Positions 27,861-37,636 of a stretch of DNA of 64,000 nt are shown here, in pieces. The stretch is taken from assembly GCF_003952185.1 (NCBI RefSeq), contig NZ_RXFS01000003.1, forward strand, positions 62,001 through 126,000, read 5' to 3'. A program made the position numbers and the translations under genes. The DNA comes from Variovorax sp. 679. Its GTDB lineage: Bacteria > Pseudomonadota > Gammaproteobacteria > Burkholderiales > Burkholderiaceae_C. The notes under the pieces are model-generated. The model ran no database searches and was not told the origin of the DNA. It saw only the letters and a program-made list of their open reading frames with translations. Position 1 is the first letter of the stretch; each line of letters opens with the position of its first letter.

Positions 27861-27861
27861 A

Positions 27862-28251
27862 ATGAGCGCACGACGACGCCCTCATGCTTCGCCCTCGCGC
27901 ATCGGTGGCTTCACGCTGATCGAAGTGCTGATCGCGCTCGGCATCGTCGCCATCGCACTGGCCGCGGGTTCGCAGGCCACCATGTCGCTCACGCGCAATG
28001 CGCAGCGCCAGTCCGACCTCGTGCTGGCCGACCTGTGCGCCGAGAACGAACTCGCCAAGGCCCGCTTGTCGCGGCAGATGCCCGCGATCGGCGACTCGGG
28101 ATCGATCTGCCTGCAGGCCGGCGTCTCGTTCAACGTGACCACTTCGACCATCCCCACGCTGAACCCGAACTTCCGGCGCGTCGACGTGCAGGTGCGCGAC
28201 GAGGCCGACTCGCCCATCCTGCGCATCTCCACCGTGGTGGGGAGGTACTGA
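27862..28251 (+). CDS. gspI: Type II secretion minor pseudopilin GspI
   Basis: A 129-residue minor pseudopilin that, with GspJ and GspK, forms the pseudopilus tip. The leader ends in RIGG before FTLIEVLIALGIVAIALAAG. LCAENELAKARL is the conserved helix that follows, and the C-terminus has FRRVDVQVRDEADSPILRIST. The ATG lies 1 base after the gspH stop; the open frame upstream of it overlaps gspH and is not used. Confidence 0.9.
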   Translation: MSARRRPHASPSRIGGFTLIEVLIALGIVAIALAAGSQATMSLTRNAQRQSDLVLADLCAENELAKARLSRQMPAIGDSGSICLQAGVSFNVTTSTIPTLNPNFRRVDVQVRDEADSPILRISTVVGRY

Positions 28252-28952
28252 TGCCGATGCGGCACCCCACCGGCATCCGCGCCGCTCGCGGCTTCACGCT
28301 GATCGAGTTGCTCGTCGCCATCGCGGTAATGGCGCTGCTTTCGCTCATCAGCTGGCGCGGGCTCGAGAGCATGTCGCGCGCCACCACGCAGAACCAGCAG
28401 CGCGCCGACGCCGTGCTCACGCTGCAGGCCACGCTCGCGCAGTGGGGCGCCGATCTCGACGCTGTGACCACGCTCGCGCAGACGCGCCCTGTCGACTGGG
28501 ACGGCCGGGTGCTGCGGCTCACGCGACGCGGCAGCGACGACACGGCGCCTTCGGTACAGGTAGTGGCCTGGACGCTGAAGTCCGGCCCCGACGGCGTGCG
28601 CTGGCGGCGTTGGCAATCGCTGCCGTTCACCACGCGCGGCGAATGGCAGCAGGCCTGGAACCTCGCAGCCGCCTGGGCGCAGGACGGCGGCGCTGGCGCG
28701 AATGGCGGCTACAGCGATGTGGCGCTGGTGCCGGCCAACAGCTGGCAGATCTTTTTCTTCCGCGACAACAGCTGGGTGCCGGCAAGCCAGTTGCCAATCA
28801 CCCCGGCCAACCCGAACAACCCCGCGGGCCCTGTCGTCGCCATGCCCGACGGCGTGCGCCTCGTCATCACGCTGCCGCCGGGCGAAGGCCTCTCGGGCAC
28901 GCTCACGCGCGACTGGGTCAAGCCGACCGTGGGGGCGCCGAAATCGTCATGA
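28251..28952 (+). CDS. gspJ: Type II secretion minor pseudopilin GspJ
   Basis: A 233-residue tip pseudopilin. The leader ends AARG before FTLIELLVAIAVMALLSLISWRG. The body contains QWGADLDAVTTL and GVRWRRWQSLPFT, consistent with the GspJ fold. The ATG shares one base with the gspI stop (TGATG). Confidence 0.9.
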   Translation: MPMRHPTGIRAARGFTLIELLVAIAVMALLSLISWRGLESMSRATTQNQQRADAVLTLQATLAQWGADLDAVTTLAQTRPVDWDGRVLRLTRRGSDDTAPSVQVVAWTLKSGPDGVRWRRWQSLPFTTRGEWQQAWNLAAAWAQDGGAGANGGYSDVALVPANSWQIFFFRDNSWVPASQLPITPANPNNPAGPVVAMPDGVRLVITLPPGEGLSGTLTRDWVKPTVGAPKSS

Positions 28953-29941
28953 CCGCGCCGCACAAGAAGAAGCACCAGTCGGGCGCCGCCCTGCTCGCCG
29001 CGATGCTGACGGTGATGCTCGTGGCCACCTTCGCCGCCGCGGCACTGTGGCAGCAATGGCGCTCGGCCGAGGTTGAGGGCGCCGAGCGCGCGCGCGTGCA
29101 GGCGGCCTGGGTGCTGATCGGCGCGCTCGACTGGTCCCGCCTGATCCTCGGGGAAGACGGTCGCGCCGGCGGTCCCGACCATCTCGGCGAGCCCTGGGCG
29201 GTGCCGCTGGAGGAAGCGCGGCTCACGAGCTTTCTCTCTGCCGAAAAGAACGTGTCGAGCGACAACCTCGAAGGGCTGCCCGATGCGTTCCTCTCGGGCC
29301 GCATCGTCGATGCACAGTCCAAGCTCAACGTGCTCGCGCTGGTCGACAACGGCAAGCCGTCGCCCGCGGGCGTCGCCACCTTCACCCGGCTGTTCAACCT
29401 GCTGGGGCTGCCCGTGTCCGAACTCAGCCGCATGACCACGGGCCTTGCGGCGGCCCTTGCCACAGGTGCCTCGACCGACGATGGCGGAGGCAGCGATCCG
29501 AGCGCCGCGCCGCTGATGCCGCAGCAGGTCTCGCAGCTGGTGTGGCTCGGCCTTTCGCCTTCCACGGCCGCGGCGCTCGAACCGTACGTGACGATCCTGC
29601 CGGTGAAGACCACGCTCAACCTCAACACCGCAAGTGCCGAAGCCATCAGCGCCAGCATGGAGTCGCTCAACATCGCCAGCGCGCGCCAGCTGGTGGACCG
29701 CCGCTCGCGCACCTTCTTCAAGGACATCGCCGCCGCCAATGCCGCGCTGCCCAGCGGCACCGCGCCCTTCAATGCGGCCCAGCACGGCGTGGGCACGCAG
29801 TTCTTCGAGGTCTACGGCAGGCTGCGGCTCGATCGCACCTACGTGGAAGAGCGCTCGCTTCTACAGCGAAGCGGTGTCACGGTGACGACGATCTGGCGCA
29901 CGCGCGGCGCCGGCGCAACGAACACTACGGTCAAACCCTGA
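28949..29941 (+). CDS. gspK: Type II secretion minor pseudopilin GspK
   Basis: The largest minor pseudopilin (330 residues), capping the pseudopilus tip. The leader ends QSG before AALLAAMLTVMLVATFAAAA; GspK normally has Ala or a similar residue instead of Phe at position +1 and lacks Glu5, as here. The added alpha domain carries LNLNTASAEAISASM, the helix-hairpin-like block of the family. It overlaps gspJ by ATGA. A 126-bp gap follows before gspL. Confidence 0.9.
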   Translation: MTAPHKKKHQSGAALLAAMLTVMLVATFAAAALWQQWRSAEVEGAERARVQAAWVLIGALDWSRLILGEDGRAGGPDHLGEPWAVPLEEARLTSFLSAEKNVSSDNLEGLPDAFLSGRIVDAQSKLNVLALVDNGKPSPAGVATFTRLFNLLGLPVSELSRMTTGLAAALATGASTDDGGGSDPSAAPLMPQQVSQLVWLGLSPSTAAALEPYVTILPVKTTLNLNTASAEAISASMESLNIASARQLVDRRSRTFFKDIAAANAALPSGTAPFNAAQHGVGTQFFEVYGRLRLDRTYVEERSLLQRSGVTVTTIWRTRGAGATNTTVKP

Positions 29942-30067
29942 TTTCGATGCACCATTTGTAGCCAAAAAGCCTTCCAAAGCGCGTCACCCCTGCGCTACAC
30001 GCTATCGAAAACAGAGCGCCGCCCTGTCGGACGCACACCTACAATCACCGGCTTTTCCAAGATCCAC

Positions 30068-31279
30068 ATGACTCCCCTGCTGCTCATTGCCCCCCTCCCT
30101 CCGGCCGATGCCGCGGGTGAGTACGACTGGGCCCAGGCAGGCGACGACGGCATTGCATTGCGCAACCAGGGCCGGGCGTTGCTGGCGCTGCTGCCCTCGA
30201 GCACGGAGGTCATGCTCGGCATTCCTTCGGCCGCGCTCTCGTGGCACCGCGTCACGCTGCCCAAGGGCAGCATGGGCAGCGCGTCGAAGCTGCGCGCAGT
30301 GCTCGACGGCTTGCTCGAGGAACACCTGCTCGACGATCCCGAAGCCCTGCACTTCGCGCTCGAACCCGATGCAAAGGCCGGTGCACCCGTGTGGGTCGCG
30401 GCCTGCAACCGCATCTGGCTTCGCAGCGTCGTTCAGGGGCTCGAGGCGACCGGCCGGCGCGTGGTGCGCATCGTTCCCGAATTCGCGCCTCAGCCGGCCG
30501 ACGGCCCACCGCTGCTGCTGGTCACAGGTGAACCCGAGGCGCCGCAGCTCACGGTGTGCGATGCCGACGGCGTGGTCTCGCTGCCGCTGGCTGGTGCGGG
30601 GCTGGCCCTGTCGGGCAGCCTGCCGCTGGACACCGCCGTCATCACCACCGAACCGGCAGTGGCCGAAGCGGCCGAGCAATTGCTCCAGCGCCGCGTGCCC
30701 ATCGTGCAATCACCGCAGCGCTGGCTGCAGGCGGCGCGCACGCCATGGGAGCTCGCGCAGTTCGATCTCGCGGCAACCGGCCGCGCGCGCGCCGGCAAGA
30801 AATTCGCGTCGGTGGTGCAAACGCTGCGCTATGCGCCCGAGTGGCGCGCCGCGCGCTGGGGCGTGGTCGCGCTGCTGCTCACGCAACTGATCGGCCTCAA
30901 CGCCTGGGCCTGGAAGGAACGCAACGCGCTCGAATCGAAGCGCCAGGCAGCCAAGACGATGCTGACCGAGACCTTCCCCTCGGTGAAGATCGTCGTCGAC
31001 GCGCCGCTGCAGATGCAGCGCGAAGTCGCCTCGCTGCAGCAGGCCGTGGGCGACGTGGCGAACAGCGACTTCGAACCCATGGTCGGCGCACTCGCCGCCG
31101 TCCTCCCGCCCGGCAAGGTGCCGAGCGCCGTCGACTACAGCGCCGGCCAGCTGCGCCTGCGCGGGCTCGGCCTGCAGCCCTCCGAGGTTTCCCAGATCAC
31201 CGGCGCGATGTCGCCGCGTGGCTACAACGTCCGCACCGAAGGCGACCTCCTGCTGGTACAGGCCGAGGCCAACCGATGA
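30068..31279 (+). CDS. gspL: Type II secretion platform protein GspL
   Basis: Inner-membrane protein that binds the GspE ATPase through its cytoplasmic actin-like domain and GspM through its periplasmic part. The 403 residues split into a cytoplasmic region (1-~250, with LGIPSAALSWHRVTLPKG), one span near residues 258-275 (GVVALLLTQLIGLNAWAW), and a periplasmic ferredoxin-like end. A TACAAT hexamer at 30040-30045 in the gap before it could be a -10 box for an internal promoter. Confidence 0.88.
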   Translation: MTPLLLIAPLPPADAAGEYDWAQAGDDGIALRNQGRALLALLPSSTEVMLGIPSAALSWHRVTLPKGSMGSASKLRAVLDGLLEEHLLDDPEALHFALEPDAKAGAPVWVAACNRIWLRSVVQGLEATGRRVVRIVPEFAPQPADGPPLLLVTGEPEAPQLTVCDADGVVSLPLAGAGLALSGSLPLDTAVITTEPAVAEAAEQLLQRRVPIVQSPQRWLQAARTPWELAQFDLAATGRARAGKKFASVVQTLRYAPEWRAARWGVVALLLTQLIGLNAWAWKERNALESKRQAAKTMLTETFPSVKIVVDAPLQMQREVASLQQAVGDVANSDFEPMVGALAAVLPPGKVPSAVDYSAGQLRLRGLGLQPSEVSQITGAMSPRGYNVRTEGDLLLVQAEANR

Positions 31280-31824
31280 ATTTCAGCGAAGAGCTCAAGG
31301 CCCGCTGGGCCACACTGGAAGCGCGCGAGCGCCGCATGGTCTACGCCGCCGCCGCGCTCGTGGCGCTGGCCCTGCTGTGGTGGATCGCGCTCGCACCTGC
31401 GCTGCGCACGCTGTCAGCGGCGCAGGCCGAGCATGCGCGGCTCGATGCGCAACTGCAGCAGATGGCCACCTTGCAGGCCCGCGCAAAGGCACTGCAGTCG
31501 CAGCCGCGGCTGAACCGCGACGATGCGCTGCGTGCGCTCGAGACCTCCGTGCGCGAAAGCCTGGGCACCGGCAACGCGCAGCTCATCGCGGCAGGCGGCG
31601 ACGGCGCTGCCACCGTGTCGCTGCGCGCCGCGCCCGCAGCCACCGTCGCCCAATGGCTCGGCCAGGCCCGCGGCAATGCGCACGCGGTGCCCCGCGAAGT
31701 CCACCTGACCCGCGCACCGGCCTCGACGCCGCCTCCGGCATCGCCCGGCGCGAAGGACGCTCCGAAGACGCCGCAGGTCCGCTGGGACGGCACCGTCGTG
31801 ATGGCGCTGCCGGCAGCGCGATGA
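31276..31824 (+). CDS. gspM: Type II secretion platform protein GspM
   Basis: A 182-residue inner-membrane partner of GspL. A short cytoplasmic arm (LKARWATLEARERRMV) precedes one span (residues ~22-42) and a periplasmic coiled-coil plus ferredoxin-like domain. The Pro-rich tail ASTPPPASPGAKDAPKTP is a local addition. It overlaps gspL by ATGA. Confidence 0.88.
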   Translation: MNFSEELKARWATLEARERRMVYAAAALVALALLWWIALAPALRTLSAAQAEHARLDAQLQQMATLQARAKALQSQPRLNRDDALRALETSVRESLGTGNAQLIAAGGDGAATVSLRAAPAATVAQWLGQARGNAHAVPREVHLTRAPASTPPPASPGAKDAPKTPQVRWDGTVVMALPAAR

Positions 31825-31837
31825 ACAGCAAGCCCCC

Positions 31838-32638
31838 ATGCTGAACCGCCCACCGACTCCAGGACCCCGACCACCCCGCGGCTGGCGCTGGGCGCTGCTC
31901 GGCGCCGCCGCCGGCGTGCTGCTGGCAGTGGTGCTGTTCGCGCCGGCGCGCTGGCTGTCGGCAGCGCTGTCGAGCTGGAGCCAGGGCCGCCTCGTGCTGG
32001 CCAACCCGCGCGGCACCGTCTGGAACGGCACGGCCGCCGTGGTCCTCGCCAGCGGCGCGGGCGGCACGCAGGCCGTGTCGCTGCCCGGCCTGGTGCACTG
32101 GCGCATGCGCCCCGGCTTCAGCGGCATCTCCGCCAGCCTCGACCTGTCGTGCTGCGCCGCGCAGCCGCTCGAACTCAAGGCCAGTCCGCGCGCTGGCGGC
32201 ATGCAGCTCGCCTGGCAGGACAGCCGCTCGCGCTGGCCTGCCACCCTGCTCACGGGCCTGGGCGCGCCATGGAACACGCTCAAGCTCGAAGGCGCGCTCG
32301 ACCTCACGACCAAGGCCTTCTCGATGCAGTGGGACGGCCCGGCGCTGCGCATCGCCGGGCAGGCCACGCTCGACGCCACCGACGTTTCCTCCAGCCTGTC
32401 GACCCTGCGGCCGATGGGCAGCTACCGGCTCACGCTCGAAGGCGGCAGCCGCCCCACGCTGCTCCTGAGCACGCGCGAGGGCAGCCTCGAGCTGAACGGC
32501 AGCGGCAGCTGGAACGGCACTTCCTTCCGCTTCAACGGCGAAGCCAGTGCCGCACCCGGCCGCGAAGACGCACTTTCCAATTTGTTGAACATCATCGGAC
32601 GGCGCGAGAACGCGCGTTCGATCATCACCCTGGGTTGA
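31838..32638 (+). CDS. gspN: Type II secretion protein GspN
   Basis: A 266-residue bitopic protein with one N-terminal span (residues ~17-37) and a beta-rich periplasmic domain (LANPRGTVWNGTAAVVLAS, GGSRPTLLLSTREGSLELNG). GspN is an accessory part found in only some type II systems, including burkholderial ones; its role is not settled. It lies 13 bases after gspM and 5 bases before gspD. Confidence 0.85.
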   Translation: MLNRPPTPGPRPPRGWRWALLGAAAGVLLAVVLFAPARWLSAALSSWSQGRLVLANPRGTVWNGTAAVVLASGAGGTQAVSLPGLVHWRMRPGFSGISASLDLSCCAAQPLELKASPRAGGMQLAWQDSRSRWPATLLTGLGAPWNTLKLEGALDLTTKAFSMQWDGPALRIAGQATLDATDVSSSLSTLRPMGSYRLTLEGGSRPTLLLSTREGSLELNGSGSWNGTSFRFNGEASAAPGREDALSNLLNIIGRRENARSIITLG

Positions 32639-32643
32639 TCCTC

Positions 32644-34935
32644 ATGATGAAGCCACTGTTTTCGACCGGCACCGTCGCGCTCGCCGTGCGCGTGCTGATC
32701 GCCGCCACGTTCCTGCAGGGCGCGCCCGCCGCGTTCGCGCAGACCGGCGACGCGCCGCGCCGCGGCGAGCCGATCACGCTGAACTTCTCCAACGCCGACA
32801 TCGAGGCCGTGGCCCGCACCATGGCGGTGGTCACCGGCCGCGACGTGGTGGTCGACCCGCGCGTGAAGGGCACGATGAATCTGGTCACCGACCGCGCGAT
32901 CCAGCCGGCGGCCGCCTTCAACCAGTTCGCCTCGGCGCTGCGCCTGCAGGGCTTCGCGGTGGTGGAGGCCGACGGCCTCTACAAGGTGGTGCCCGAGGCC
33001 GACGCCAAGCTGCAGAGCAGCACCGTCAACACATCCATCAGCGCCACGGCTTCGAGCGGCAGCAACCAGATCGTCACGCAGATCTTCCGGCTCAACTACG
33101 AGTCGCCGAACAACCTGCTGCCGGTGCTGCGCCCGCTGATCCCGCCGAACAACACCATCAACGTGAACCCGGGCAACAACTCGCTCGTGATCACCGACTA
33201 CGCCGACAACATGCGCCGGCTGGCGCGCATCATCGCGTCGCTCGACGTGCCGAACGCTTCCGACATCGAGGTCATCCAGCTCAAGCACTCGGTCGCCACC
33301 GACATGGTGCCGCTGGTGCAGCGGCTGGTCGACGGCGGCAGTGCCGGCGCCCCGGGCGCCGCGGCGCCGGGCGCGGCGGATGCCTCGTTCCGCACCACGC
33401 TCATGGCCGATCCGCGCAGCAACTCGCTGATCCTGCGCGCCGCCAACCCGGCGCGCGTGGCGCTGGTTCGCACGCTGGTCGAGAAGCTCGACCGGCCCGC
33501 CGCCGAGAGCAGCAACGGCGCGGCCGGCAACATCTACGTGGTCTACCTGAAGAACGCCGACGCGGTGCGCCTCGCGGCCACGCTGCGCGCCGCGATGGCG
33601 GCGAACCAGCAGAGCATCACACCCGGCACGCCGGGCGCCACGGGCGGTGGCACACCGCAGCAGAGTGCTCCGCAGGCCATGCAAGTCAACCTGAACAGCG
33701 GCAGCCAGGGCGGCGGCTCGGCTGCCGCCAACGCGCCGCTCAACAACGCGAACCAGCCCTCCACCGGCGGCCAGATCCAGGCCGACCCGTCGACCAATTC
33801 ACTGATCATCACCGCGCCCGAGCCGCAATACCGGCAGATGCGCGCGGTGATCGACAGGCTCGACGGCCGCCGCGCGCAGGTCATGATCGAAGCGCTGATC
33901 GTCGAGGTCAACGCCACCAAGGCGGCCAACTTCGGCGTGCAGTGGCAAAGCGCGCTGGGCAACAACGCCGTCATCGGCACCAACTCCAGCCTCAACAAGA
34001 CGAACATCCTGGCCCTGACTCAGGCGCTGGCCACGCGCAATGCCGCCGGCCTGGCGGGGTCGATCCAGCCCGGCCTCAACCTGGGCATTGCCGGCAAGAT
34101 CGGCGGCCAGTACGTCCTGGGTGCCATCGCCAACTTCTTCAGCAGCGACGGCGACGCCAACATCCTCTCCACGCCCAACCTGCTGACGCTGGACAACGAG
34201 GAAGCCAAGATCGTCATCGGCCAGAACGTTCCCTTCCCGACCGGCTCGTACGCCAGCACCTCGGGCTCGGTGGGCGTCAATCCGTTCACCACCGTCGAGC
34301 GCAAGGACGTCGGCCTCACCCTGCGCGTGCGCCCGACGATCAACGAGAACGGCACCGTGAGGATGACGATCTTCCAGGAAACCTCCACCGTCGACCCGGC
34401 CACCCTGGCCAACGCCAACGGCCCCACCACCAACAAGCGCTCCATCGAATCGAGCGTGCTGGTGGAAGACGGTGGCCTCGTCATGCTGGGCGGCCTGCTG
34501 TCGGACACCTACAACAACAACATCGAGAAAGTGCCGCTGGCCGGCGACATTCCGGTGATCGGCAACCTGTTCAAGAACGAGAACCGCACGCGCGCGAAGA
34601 ACAACCTCATGATGTTCCTGCGCCCCGCGGTGATGCGCGACGGTGCCGCGACCGAGGCCTTCGCCGTCGACCGCTACGACGAGATCCGCGGCATGCAGCA
34701 GCGGGTTCAGCCGAATACCGACAACATCATGCTGCGCAATGTGGACGCCGCCCCCGTGCTGCCCGAACAACCGCTGACGCGCGCGCCCAGCCGCAGCGGC
34801 AGCACCCGCATGGAAGGCACCCAGCTCATCCCGCCGCCGCAGCCCGCCGTGGACAGCCGCAAGCTGGCGCCAAGCCCCCTGCGCGGCGCCCTGCCCCCCA
34901 CCGCAGACCCGGTGACCTCGCGCGAACTGCCTTGA
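32644..34935 (+). CDS. gspD: Type II secretion outer-membrane secretin GspD
   Basis: Forms the gated outer-membrane channel. The 763-residue protein has a Sec signal ending in AAFAQ (~33), an N0 domain (ITLNFSNADIEAVARTMAVV), three N1-N3 repeats, and the secretin core with VEVNATKAANFGVQW, LSTPNLLTLDNEEAKIVIGQ, VGLTLRVRPTI and VPLAGDIPVIGNLF. A Gly/Ser/Gln-rich insertion lies in N3 near residues 325-375. About 70 residues follow the core as a possible S-domain for a pilotin, but no pilotin gene was recognised nearby. The open frame upstream of 32644 overlaps gspN and is not used. Confidence 0.95.
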   Translation: MMKPLFSTGTVALAVRVLIAATFLQGAPAAFAQTGDAPRRGEPITLNFSNADIEAVARTMAVVTGRDVVVDPRVKGTMNLVTDRAIQPAAAFNQFASALRLQGFAVVEADGLYKVVPEADAKLQSSTVNTSISATASSGSNQIVTQIFRLNYESPNNLLPVLRPLIPPNNTINVNPGNNSLVITDYADNMRRLARIIASLDVPNASDIEVIQLKHSVATDMVPLVQRLVDGGSAGAPGAAAPGAADASFRTTLMADPRSNSLILRAANPARVALVRTLVEKLDRPAAESSNGAAGNIYVVYLKNADAVRLAATLRAAMAANQQSITPGTPGATGGGTPQQSAPQAMQVNLNSGSQGGGSAAANAPLNNANQPSTGGQIQADPSTNSLIITAPEPQYRQMRAVIDRLDGRRAQVMIEALIVEVNATKAANFGVQWQSALGNNAVIGTNSSLNKTNILALTQALATRNAAGLAGSIQPGLNLGIAGKIGGQYVLGAIANFFSSDGDANILSTPNLLTLDNEEAKIVIGQNVPFPTGSYASTSGSVGVNPFTTVERKDVGLTLRVRPTINENGTVRMTIFQETSTVDPATLANANGPTTNKRSIESSVLVEDGGLVMLGGLLSDTYNNNIEKVPLAGDIPVIGNLFKNENRTRAKNNLMMFLRPAVMRDGAATEAFAVDRYDEIRGMQQRVQPNTDNIMLRNVDAAPVLPEQPLTRAPSRSGSTRMEGTQLIPPPQPAVDSRKLAPSPLRGALPPTADPVTSRELP

Positions 34936-34945
34936 TACTGTCCTG

Positions 34946-36343
34946 ATGTCCATGCGCTACCCCCTGCCCTACGCCTTCGCACGCAGCCAGCAGCTGTTGC
35001 TCGAGGAGACCGACGACGGCCGCTACACGCTGTGGATGTCGAGCCACCCGGCGCGCAGCGCGGTCGGCGAGGTGTCCCGCAAGTACGGCGTGCGGGTCTT
35101 CGAGGTGCTGGCTGACGGCCCGCTGGCGCAGCGCATCAGCGCGGCCTATGCGCAGGGCGAGTCGAGCGCCGCAGCGGTGGTGAGCGAGGTGCAGAGCGAC
35201 GCCGACCTCTCGCGCATGATGCAGGAGCTGCCGGCTGTCGAAGACCTGCTGGAAAGCGCGGGCGACGCGCCCATCATCCGGATGCTGAACGCGCTGCTCA
35301 CGCAGGCCGCGCGCGATGGCGCCAGCGACATCCACATCGAGCCCTACGAGCGCACCTCGTCCGTGCGCTTTCGCATCGACGGCACGCTGCGCGAGGTGGT
35401 GCAGCCCAACCGCGCGCTGCACGCCGCACTGATCTCGCGCCTGAAGATCATGGCCGACCTCGACATCTCCGAGAAGCGGCTGCCGCAGGACGGGCGCATC
35501 TCGCTGCGCATCGGAACGCGCGCGGTCGACGTGCGGGTGTCGACGCTGCCGAGCGCGCACGGCGAGCGCGCGGTGCTGCGCCTGCTGGACAAGAGCGAAT
35601 CGAAGCTCACGCTCGAATCGGTGGGCATGCAGGGCGACACGCTGAACCGCTTCGAGAAACTCATCGCGCAGCCGCACGGCATCATCTTGGTAACCGGCCC
35701 GACCGGCTCGGGCAAGACCACCACGCTGTATGCCGCGCTGGCCCGGCTCGACGCGAGCCGCAGCAACATCATGACGGTGGAAGACCCCATCGAATACGAG
35801 TTGCCGGGCGTGGGCCAGACGCAGATCAACGCCAAGATCGAACTCACCTTCGCCAAGGCCCTGCGCGCGATCCTGCGGCAAGACCCGGACGTGATCATGA
35901 TCGGCGAAATCCGCGACTTCGAGACCGCCCAGATCGCCATCCAGGCCTCGCTGACCGGCCACCTGGTGCTCGCCACGCTGCACACGAACGACTCCGTCAG
36001 CGCCGTCACGCGCCTGACCGACATGGGCGTGGAGCCCTTTCTTCTCAGCTCTTCGCTGCTGGGCGTGCTCGCGCAGCGGCTCGTGCGCAAGGTGTGCACC
36101 TCGTGCGGTGGAGCGGGCTGCGAAGCCTGCGGCCAGACCGGCTACCAGGGTCGCACCGGCATCTTCGAGCTGCTGGTGGCGGACGAGACCGTGCAGGGCC
36201 TGATCCACAGCAAGGCGGCCGAGAGCGAACTGCTGCAGGCAGGCGCGCGCGGCGGCCTGCGCCTGATGCGCGAGGACGGCGAACGCCTGGTGCAGGCCGG
36301 CATCACCTCGCGTGCCGAGTTGCTGCGCGTGACCCGCGACTAG
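34946..36343 (+). CDS. gspE: Type II secretion ATPase GspE
   Basis: Cytoplasmic hexameric motor that drives pseudopilus assembly. The 465 residues include an N-terminal GspL-binding region, Walker A GPTGSGKTTT (251-260), Asp box near 278 (TVEDPIEYELPGVGQTQ), Walker B VIMIGEIRD (316-324) and His box LTGHLVLATLHTND. The zinc tetracysteine site is compressed: CTSC at 384-387 and CEAC at 392-395 are separated by only four residues, instead of the usual loop of 25 or more. It starts 10 bases after gspD. Confidence 0.95.
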   Translation: MSMRYPLPYAFARSQQLLLEETDDGRYTLWMSSHPARSAVGEVSRKYGVRVFEVLADGPLAQRISAAYAQGESSAAAVVSEVQSDADLSRMMQELPAVEDLLESAGDAPIIRMLNALLTQAARDGASDIHIEPYERTSSVRFRIDGTLREVVQPNRALHAALISRLKIMADLDISEKRLPQDGRISLRIGTRAVDVRVSTLPSAHGERAVLRLLDKSESKLTLESVGMQGDTLNRFEKLIAQPHGIILVTGPTGSGKTTTLYAALARLDASRSNIMTVEDPIEYELPGVGQTQINAKIELTFAKALRAILRQDPDVIMIGEIRDFETAQIAIQASLTGHLVLATLHTNDSVSAVTRLTDMGVEPFLLSSSLLGVLAQRLVRKVCTSCGGAGCEACGQTGYQGRTGIFELLVADETVQGLIHSKAAESELLQAGARGGLRLMREDGERLVQAGITSRAELLRVTRD

Positions 36344-36368
36344 CCGGCCACGCACCCCGGCCCCGCCC

Positions 36369-37607
36369 ATGCCCGCCTATTCCTTCGAAGCCATCGATGC
36401 CAGCGGCCAGTCGCGCGAAGGCGTGCTCGAGGCCGACACCGCACGCAGCGCGCGCAGCCTGCTGCGGGCGCAGTCGCTCATTCCGCTGTCGGTCAAGCCG
36501 GTCGGCAGCGATCACGTCAACGGCACCGGCCAGCGCAGCGTGCTCTCCCGCTGGCTGGGTGGCGGCAAGCGCGTCTTCAATTCGACCGGCCTTGCGGTGT
36601 GGACGCGGCAGCTCGCGGGCCTCGTCTCTTCGGGCCTGCCGCTGGAGCGCGCGCTCACGGCGCTCACCGACGAAGCCGAATCGGAGCCGCAACGCAACCT
36701 CGTCGCGTCGCTGCGCGCCGAAGTCAACGCGGGCTCACCGTTCGCGCGCGCGCTATCGGCGCATCCGCGCGAGTTCTCGCCCATCTACACGGCCGTGATC
36801 GGCGCCGGAGAGCAGAGCGGCAACCTGGGCCTCGTGCTCGACCGCCTCGCCGACGACCTCGAGGAACGCCAGGCGCTGCAGCAGAAGCTGATCGGCGCAG
36901 CGCTGTACCCGGCCATCGTCACGCTGGTGGCGATCGTGATCGTGATCTTCCTCGTGAGTTATGTGGTGCCGCAGGTGGCTCAGGTGTTCGCGGGCACCAA
37001 GCGCTCGCTGCCATTTCTCACCACCGTGATGCTTTCGCTGAGTGCCGGCGTGCGCAACTACGGCTGGTGGATGCTGGCCGCCGTGATCCTCGCCGGTATC
37101 GGTGCACGGCTGGCGCTGGCGCAGGAAGCCCTGCGCCTGAAGTTCGACGCGATGTGGCTGAAGCTGCCGCTGGTGGGCAAACTCGCGCGCGGCTACAACG
37201 CGGCTCGCTTCGCGAGCACGCTCGCCATGCTGGCCACGGCCGGCGTGCCGATCCTGCGCGCGCTGCAGGCGGCCTCCGAGACGCTGGGCAACCGCGCGAT
37301 GCGCGCCGACGCGCTCGACGCGCTGGTGCTGGTGCGCGAAGGTGCGCCGCTGGCCTCGGCGCTGGCACAGAAGAAACGCTTTCCCGGCCTGGTGTCGATG
37401 TTCGCGCGCCTCGGCGAGCAGACCGGCACGCTGCCGCTGATGCTGCAGCGCGCCGCCAACCAGCTCGGCGCCGAAGTGCAGCGCCGCGCGATGCATCTCG
37501 CCACCATCCTCGAGCCCTTGCTCATCGTGGCAATGGGCGGCGTAGTGATGCTGATCGTGCTGGCCGTGATGCTGCCTATCATCCAGCTCAACCAGTTCGT
37601 CAAGTGA
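36369..37607 (+). CDS. gspF: Type II secretion platform protein GspF
   Basis: Polytopic inner-membrane core of the platform, 412 residues. It has the N-terminal YSFEAIDASGQSREGVLEA strand region, two repeated GspF domains (LAGLVSSGLPLERALTAL near 80 and STLAMLATAGVPILRAL near 280), membrane spans near 180 and 225, and the terminal span VVMLIVLAVMLPIIQLNQFV. It is the last secretion gene; no prepilin peptidase gene is in the window, so cleavage probably relies on PilD encoded elsewhere. Confidence 0.93.
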   Translation: MPAYSFEAIDASGQSREGVLEADTARSARSLLRAQSLIPLSVKPVGSDHVNGTGQRSVLSRWLGGGKRVFNSTGLAVWTRQLAGLVSSGLPLERALTALTDEAESEPQRNLVASLRAEVNAGSPFARALSAHPREFSPIYTAVIGAGEQSGNLGLVLDRLADDLEERQALQQKLIGAALYPAIVTLVAIVIVIFLVSYVVPQVAQVFAGTKRSLPFLTTVMLSLSAGVRNYGWWMLAAVILAGIGARLALAQEALRLKFDAMWLKLPLVGKLARGYNAARFASTLAMLATAGVPILRALQAASETLGNRAMRADALDALVLVREGAPLASALAQKKRFPGLVSMFARLGEQTGTLPLMLQRAANQLGAEVQRRAMHLATILEPLLIVAMGGVVMLIVLAVMLPIIQLNQFVK

Positions 37608-37636
37608 CGGCTGCCGCCAAGCAGGACGTACGCACC

